From: CAMFLJ01 sp965279255
Lineage (GTDB): Bacteria; Actinomycetota; Acidimicrobiia; Acidimicrobiales; Acidimicrobilacustridaceae
Direction: 5' to 3'
NCBI GenBank assembly: GCA_965279255.1
Contig: OZ257146.1
Coordinates: 62,001-126,000, forward strand
Length of the DNA: 64,000 nt
In this document: one piece after another, positions 59,715 through 64,000 of the stretch
Numbering within the stretch: the first letter of the stretch is position 1
Layout: the number at the start of each line of letters is the position of its first letter
Notes under the pieces: model-generated
Seen by the model: the letters and a program-made list of their open reading frames with translations, nothing else
Told to the model about the DNA's origin: nothing
The model's database searches: none
Made by a program: the position numbers and the translations under genes

Positions 59715-60176
59715 ATGTCCTACGAGGTCGATTTCAAGGATGTCTCGACGGTTGGGCTGGAGTCCTCGCCCGTCGCCGATGCGCTGGCCGGGCTGCGGGC
59801 CAACGAGGCGCGCTACTTCAAGAACAAGTACGACCACACCTTCGTGGTCGAGCCCGCGAGCGAGGCCGAGGCCACCATCGCGTGGGTGCACGAGATCCTC
59901 GAGGAGCGCGACATCACCATCGCCTCCCCGCCGCTCGAGGCCACGGCCTTCGAGGTCGAGGGCACCCGCATGGCCTACGTCTTCTACGAGAGCGGCCTCT
60001 CGGTCAACGTGATGTACGCCATCGACAGCTCCGGCAAGCGGGCGGTGGGGTTCAAGCTCTCCGACGGCATGGAGGTGCCCGCCGAGCTCGAGGGCAAGTT
60101 CAAGTTCGCCCGACAGAAGTCCAAGCTCGCCGGCACGATCCGCGGCTCCTACTTCGTGATCAAGGGCGAGCACTGA
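59715..60176 (+). CDS. Hypothetical protein, about 153 residues
   Basis: A soluble 153-residue protein with mixed alpha/beta pattern and no signal peptide: MSYEVDFKDVSTVGLESS, an alpha segment NEARYFKNKYDHTFVVE, then ASPPLEATAFEVEGTRMAYVFYESGL and a C-terminal strand GSYFVIKGEH. No known family is recognised. It begins 172 bp after the divergent SNF2 gene; the gap contains a short CCGGCCGGAA direct repeat at 14-bp period (about 59618 and 59632) and nothing else convincing. It may be co-transcribed with the OB-fold/thiolase fusion 39 bp downstream. Confidence 0.7.
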   Translation: MSYEVDFKDVSTVGLESSPVADALAGLRANEARYFKNKYDHTFVVEPASEAEATIAWVHEILEERDITIASPPLEATAFEVEGTRMAYVFYESGLSVNVMYAIDSSGKRAVGFKLSDGMEVPAELEGKFKFARQKSKLAGTIRGSYFVIKGEH

Positions 60177-60215
60177 CCGAGACGGCCCGGCCGTCGTTCG
60201 GGCCAGACTGACCCG

Positions 60216-61892
60216 ATGTCCGAGCGCGCCCTCCCTGAGGTCACCCTGCTCACCGAGCAGTACTGGACCGGCGGCGCCCAGGGCGATCTGCGGATCTGCA
60301 GCTGCGACGACTGCGGCGCGCTGATCCACCCGCCGGCGCCGTCGTGCCGGTGGTGCGGCTCGCTCGACACCGGCACCACCGTCGTGAGCGGGCGGGGCAC
60401 CGTCGTCGGGGTCACCGTCGACGCCCACCCGTGGGACCCCGCCTTCCCGCCGCCCTACGTCGTGGCCGACGTGGCCCTCGACGAGGACCCACGCGCCCGG
60501 ATCATCTCCAACATCGTCGACGTCGAGCCCGAGGATGCGGTGGTCGGCCTTCGCGTCGGGGTGCGCTTCGAGCACGTCGACGACGTCTGGCTGCCGGTCT
60601 TCGCTCCGATCGACGAGCCCGTGGCCACCGAGCTCCCGCCGGAGGACATCCCGGCGGGGGAGCACTGGCGCCACGTGCGGCCGATGGCCACGGCCCGCCG
60701 GTTCGAGGACGACGTGGTCATCTCCGGCATCGGCATGTCCCAGGTCGGGCGCCGTCTCATGCGCGCCCCCATGGCCCTGACGGTCGAAGCCATCACCCGG
60801 GCGATCGAGGACGCCGGCCTCGAGCGCAGCGACATCGACGGGCTCTCGACCTACCCGGGCAGCGCCACCGTGCCGGGCATGGGCGAGGGGGGCATCCCCG
60901 AGGTCGCCGACGCCCTCGGCCTCCAGCCCACCTGGTACAACGGCGGCCAGGACACCTTCGGGCCCTCCGGGTCGGTCATCGCGGCGATGCTCGCCGTCTC
61001 GGCCGGGCTGGCCCGCCACGTCGTGTGCTTCCGCACCGTGTGGCAGTCGACGTTCACCGAGCTCCTGCGCAGCGGCCGCATGGTCACCACCGCCCAGGCC
61101 AACGGCATCCCCGCCGGTGGCCGGGCCAGCGGCGACTGGGCCTGGCTGACCCCCTACGGCGTCGGCTCGGCCGCCCTGCTCCTGGCGCTGCCCGCCTCGA
61201 ACCACTTCCACCGCTACGGCACCACCCGCGAGACCCTCGGCTGGATCGCCGTCAACGCCCGCCGGAACGCGGCCCTGAACCCCGACGCCATCTACACCGA
61301 CCCGATGACGATCGACGACCACCTGGCGGCTCGGCCCATCACCACGCCGTTCGGCCTGCTCGACTGCGACATCCCCTGTGACGGGGCGGTGGCGGTCATC
61401 GTCTCCGCCACCGACACCGCCGGCGACCTCGCCTCGACCCCGGTGCGCGTCGAGGCCGTGGGCACCCAGATCACCGAGCGGGCGTCCTTCGTGGCCAGCA
61501 CCACCACCCACGAGCCCCAGACCCTCGGCCCGGCGGCCCACCTGTGGTCGCGAACCACCATGCGGCCGGCCGACGTCGACGTGGCCCAGCTCTACGACGG
61601 CTTCACCTTCAACTGCCTGTCGTGGATCGAGGCCCTCGGGTTCTGCGGGATCGGCGAGGCGAAGGACTTCCTCGACGGGGGGCACAACATCGCCCTCGAC
61701 GGCGTGCTGCCGCTCAACACCTCGGGCGGCCAGCTCTCGGCCGGTCGCCTCCACGGCATGGGCCTCGTGCACGAGGCCGTCGTGCAGCTCCGCGGTGACG
61801 GCGGTGCCCGTCAGGTCGCCGGCGCCCGCACGGCGGTGGTGACCAGCGGGGGCCTGTCGCCGGCCGGGGCGATGCTGCTCCGCCGCGACTGA
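60216..61892 (+). CDS. OB-fold (DUF35)/thiolase-like fusion protein
   Basis: A 558-residue protein. Residues 1-145 are a DUF35 zinc-ribbon/OB-fold module (C30, C33, C44, C47, with an extra C28). From about 165 on it is a thiolase-fold SCP-x/Ltp2-like domain (VVISGIGMSQVGRR ... LYDGFTFNCLSWIEALGFCGIGEAKDF ... NTSGGQLSAGRLHGMG). At the position of the thiolase nucleophile it has no Cys (FGPSGSVIAAM), while the Tyr (QLYDGFT) and His (RLHGMG) are kept, a pattern of Ltp2-type retro-aldolases. The ATG has no strong ribosome site. Compare the split pair at 8510-10086. Confidence 0.88.
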   Translation: MSERALPEVTLLTEQYWTGGAQGDLRICSCDDCGALIHPPAPSCRWCGSLDTGTTVVSGRGTVVGVTVDAHPWDPAFPPPYVVADVALDEDPRARIISNIVDVEPEDAVVGLRVGVRFEHVDDVWLPVFAPIDEPVATELPPEDIPAGEHWRHVRPMATARRFEDDVVISGIGMSQVGRRLMRAPMALTVEAITRAIEDAGLERSDIDGLSTYPGSATVPGMGEGGIPEVADALGLQPTWYNGGQDTFGPSGSVIAAMLAVSAGLARHVVCFRTVWQSTFTELLRSGRMVTTAQANGIPAGGRASGDWAWLTPYGVGSAALLLALPASNHFHRYGTTRETLGWIAVNARRNAALNPDAIYTDPMTIDDHLAARPITTPFGLLDCDIPCDGAVAVIVSATDTAGDLASTPVRVEAVGTQITERASFVASTTTHEPQTLGPAAHLWSRTTMRPADVDVAQLYDGFTFNCLSWIEALGFCGIGEAKDFLDGGHNIALDGVLPLNTSGGQLSAGRLHGMGLVHEAVVQLRGDGGARQVAGARTAVVTSGGLSPAGAMLLRRD

Positions 61893-62007
61893 GGCCGGGG
61901 GCTCGTCGAGGGATCCGGTGGTCGGTGGCGGGACCCTCGCTCCACCGATGGAAACGATGTAGACGTTGTACGGGCGACGCATCCGCAGCGCGCCAGGGGG
62001 AGTGACC

Positions 62008-64000
62008 ATGTCGGACACCAGGCTCGTGTCGACCTTCTGCCGGATCTGCGAGCCGCTGTGCCCGCTCGTCGCCGAGGTCGATGCCGACGAGACCGTCGTG
62101 GCGATCCACCCCGACCGCGACCATCCGGCCGGTGCCGGCTTCGCCTGCCACAAGGGCACCGGCTTCGCGGCCGTGCACCACGATCCGGACCGGCTCGACC
62201 ATCCCCTGCGGCGGACGAACCCGAAGTCGGAGTCGTCGGCGACGTTCGAGCGGGTCTCGTGGGACGACGCCCTGGGCGAGATCGGCGAGCGGCTCCGCGC
62301 CATCCGCGAGCAGCACGGGCCCGAGGCGGTGGGGGCGTACTGGGGGAACCCGCTCGCCTACACGTCGTCGGGCATCCCGACCGTCTACGCCTTCTGGGCG
62401 AAGATGCAGTCGACGCGGCTCTTCGGCGGCCTCACCCAGGACCTCTCCAACAAGTTCGCGGCCATGGACGCCATGGTCGGAGCCGAGAGCATCTTCCCGG
62501 TCCCCGACCTCCAGCACACCGACCACCTGCTCCTGCTCGGCAGCGACCCCAGCGGCGGCCACCTCACGGCGGCATCGGTGCCCAACGCCCTCGACGCCGT
62601 CCGGGCCATCGGCGAGCGGGGCGGCTCGGTCACCTTCGTCAACCCCCGTCGCATCCGCGCCGTCGAGCTGGGCCTGGGCGTGCACCTGCAGATCCGGCCC
62701 GACACCGACCTCTACCTGCTCGCCGCCATCCTCACCGAGCTCGACCGCCTCGGCGGGTGGGACGACGCCGTGCTGGCCGCCCACGCCCGCAACGTCGAGG
62801 GCCTGCGGGAGTTCATCGCCCCGTTCGACGCCGACTCGGTCGCCGCGGTCACCGGGCTCGACCCCGATGCGATCCGCGGTGAGGCCCGGGCCTTCGCCGA
62901 GGCGCCCACGGCGATCGCCCACATGGGCACCGGCGGCAACATGGGTCGGCAGGGCACGCCCGTCTACTGGCTGCTCACCATGCTCAACCTGGTGTCGGGC
63001 AACCTCGGGCGCCCGGGCGGCGGCCTGCTGAAGGGCCAGCCCCCCGCCGAGCACTTCGACGAGCTCCCCGAACGCTTCTTCGACTCACCCGTGGGCCCTG
63101 TCCGCCACCTGTGGGGCCACGTGCCCGGCAACCTGCTCGCCGACTACGTCACCGCCCCGACCGAGCCGCTGCGGGCGCTGCTGGTGATCGGCGGCAACCC
63201 GATCATGGCCATCCCGGGCGAGGAGCGCCTGCGCGAGGCGTTCCCCCACCTCGAGCTCGTCGTCACCATGGACCTCTACCGCAGCGCCACCGCCGAGCTG
63301 TCGGACTACGTGCTCCCGGTGAGCGACTGGCTCGAGCGCGCCGACTACCGCGGCGGCGGCCTGGCCACCGTCCCCTGGGCCCAGTATTCCGACGCGGTGG
63401 TGCCGGCGGCGGGGGAGCGGAAGGAAGAGTGGTGGATCCTGGCGCGCATCGAGCAGGAGCTGGGCCTGCCGTCCATGCTCGACGACGGCATCGAGTTCCC
63501 GGCGATGATCCATGGGGTCATGGCCGACATGGCCGGCACGTCGGTCGACGAGCTGCGGTCACTGCCCTCGAACACGCTGGTCCTCCCGCGGTACGAGTCG
63601 CTGCGCATCGAGGACGTGGTCGCCTACAACGACGGCCGCATCGACTGCTGCCCGCCGTCGTTCGTCCCCCTGCTCGATCGGGCCCGTGCGATCTTCGATG
63701 AGCTGCGCGCTGAGCCGGCCGACCAACTGAAGCTGATCCAGTGGCGCAACCGGCGCCAGCACAACACGTGGGGTCGGCGCCTCATGCCCAGGCTCCGCGA
63801 GGGCGAGAACGCCCGGAACCCGATCTTCTTCCACCCCGACGACGCCGCGCACCGGGGTCTGGCCCCGGGTGACCCGGTTGCGGTGCGGTCGGAGTGGGGT
63901 CGCGTCGAGACCGTGGTCGGCATCGACGACGCCCTCCGCCGTGGCGTGGTGGCGTTGAGCCACGGCTACGGCGACCGGTCGGCCGACGACGACCCGGAGG
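62008..64000 (+). CDS. Molybdopterin oxidoreductase, cut by window edge
   Basis: The first ~664 residues of a molybdopterin-guanine-dinucleotide oxidoreductase; the frame stays open to the last base. An N-terminal [4Fe-4S] motif is visible: C11-x2-C14-x3-C18 ... C47 (TFCRICEPLCPL, FACHKG). Cofactor-binding stretches follow: DLSNKFAAMDAMVG, GSDPSGGHL, VNPRRIR, GTGGNMGRQG and LVIGGNPIMAIPG. No signal or Tat peptide, so it is probably cytosolic. AGGGGGAGTGACC precedes the ATG. Substrate cannot be assigned; a thiosulfate/polysulfide or acid-related reductase-like group is possible. Confidence 0.9.
   Translation, partial: MSDTRLVSTFCRICEPLCPLVAEVDADETVVAIHPDRDHPAGAGFACHKGTGFAAVHHDPDRLDHPLRRTNPKSESSATFERVSWDDALGEIGERLRAIREQHGPEAVGAYWGNPLAYTSSGIPTVYAFWAKMQSTRLFGGLTQDLSNKFAAMDAMVGAESIFPVPDLQHTDHLLLLGSDPSGGHLTAASVPNALDAVRAIGERGGSVTFVNPRRIRAVELGLGVHLQIRPDTDLYLLAAILTELDRLGGWDDAVLAAHARNVEGLREFIAPFDADSVAAVTGLDPDAIRGEARAFAEAPTAIAHMGTGGNMGRQGTPVYWLLTMLNLVSGNLGRPGGGLLKGQPPAEHFDELPERFFDSPVGPVRHLWGHVPGNLLADYVTAPTEPLRALLVIGGNPIMAIPGEERLREAFPHLELVVTMDLYRSATAELSDYVLPVSDWLERADYRGGGLATVPWAQYSDAVVPAAGERKEEWWILARIEQELGLPSMLDDGIEFPAMIHGVMADMAGTSVDELRSLPSNTLVLPRYESLRIEDVVAYNDGRIDCCPPSFVPLLDRARAIFDELRAEPADQLKLIQWRNRRQHNTWGRRLMPRLREGENARNPIFFHPDDAAHRGLAPGDPVAVRSEWGRVETVVGIDDALRRGVVALSHGYGDRSADDDPE

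Overview
The window is very GC-rich DNA, packed almost wall to wall with genes. Start codons are a mix of ATG and GTG with an occasional TTG. It carries actinobacterial hallmarks: a UPF0182 membrane protein beside a YlbL-type PDZ/Lon protease, a DivIVA-like coiled-coil protein, a SARP/AfsR regulator, a LAL (MalT-like) LuxR regulator and an initiator tRNA with encoded CCA. Many acyl-CoA, CoA-transferase, OB-fold/thiolase and alpha/beta-hydrolase genes suggest an aerobic, catabolically versatile actinobacterium. The class Acidimicrobiia (Iamia/Ilumatobacter relatives) is my best guess, but this is inference only: no rRNA or marker gene is present.

Layout. (1) 0-6.8 kb: housekeeping envelope block on the + strand (PDZ-Lon protease, a DivIVA-type protein ending in a phage MuF-like domain, UPF0182). 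(2) 6.8-12.5 kb: minus-strand catabolic operon whose genes overlap or nearly touch: fused class III CoA-transferase, OB-fold protein, thiolase, amidohydrolase, TetR regulator. (3) 12.6-20.1 kb: alpha/beta hydrolases, NTF2-like protein, HNH-like protein, acyl-CoA synthetase, secreted protein and lipoprotein esterase, with an unusual pair of tandem hairpin repeats at 14.6 kb. (4) 20.3 kb: tRNA-fMet and a terminator. (5) 20.6-29.3 kb: copper-resistance block: P1B ATPase with a CPD instead of CPC motif, MerF-like membrane protein, M56 protease plus BlaI/CopY repressor, DUF305 lipoprotein, CopC-CopD fusion, SHOCT protein, Tat-exported multicopper oxidase. Two identical-architecture dyads (CTACGAC-N5-GTCGTAG) and two G-tract boxes mark a likely copper regulon. 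(6) 29.4-41.6 kb: transporters (EamA with a His-rich tail, DHA2 MFS), a quinone-oxidoreductase-like MDR, a SARP-NTPase-TPR regulator facing a small protein/double-hydrolase operon across an 11-bp-period direct repeat, a thioredoxin-reductase-like flavoprotein and an anti-sigma-like ATPase. (7) 41.6-46.5 kb: SDR and hydantoinase/oxoprolinase subunits B and A. (8) 46.5-54 kb: EAL protein, PAS-LuxR regulator, enoyl-CoA hydratase, DUF4386 pair, LAL regulator. (9) 54-59.6 kb: DUF808 protein, then a yybP-ykoY-type (manganese) riboswitch with a readable SD-sequestering switch ahead of a baeRF gene, and an SNF2/SWIM helicase. (10) 59.7-64 kb: small hypothetical protein, an OB-fold/thiolase fusion and a molybdopterin oxidoreductase cut by the window edge.

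How it works together. Regions 2, 3 and 10 look like modules that activate, cleave and shuttle acyl-CoA intermediates; the OB-fold plus thiolase unit occurs twice, once as split genes and once fused. The copper block covers export from the cytosol (ATPase), periplasmic binding and oxidation (CopC/D, DUF305, multicopper oxidase) and sensing (BlaI plus M56 protease). The most interesting items are the manganese-type riboswitch on a baeRF gene, the BlaI-M56 copper regulon with an atypical ATPase, the DivIVA-MuF fusion and the twin hairpin repeats. No insertion sequence, integrase or CRISPR array was seen.
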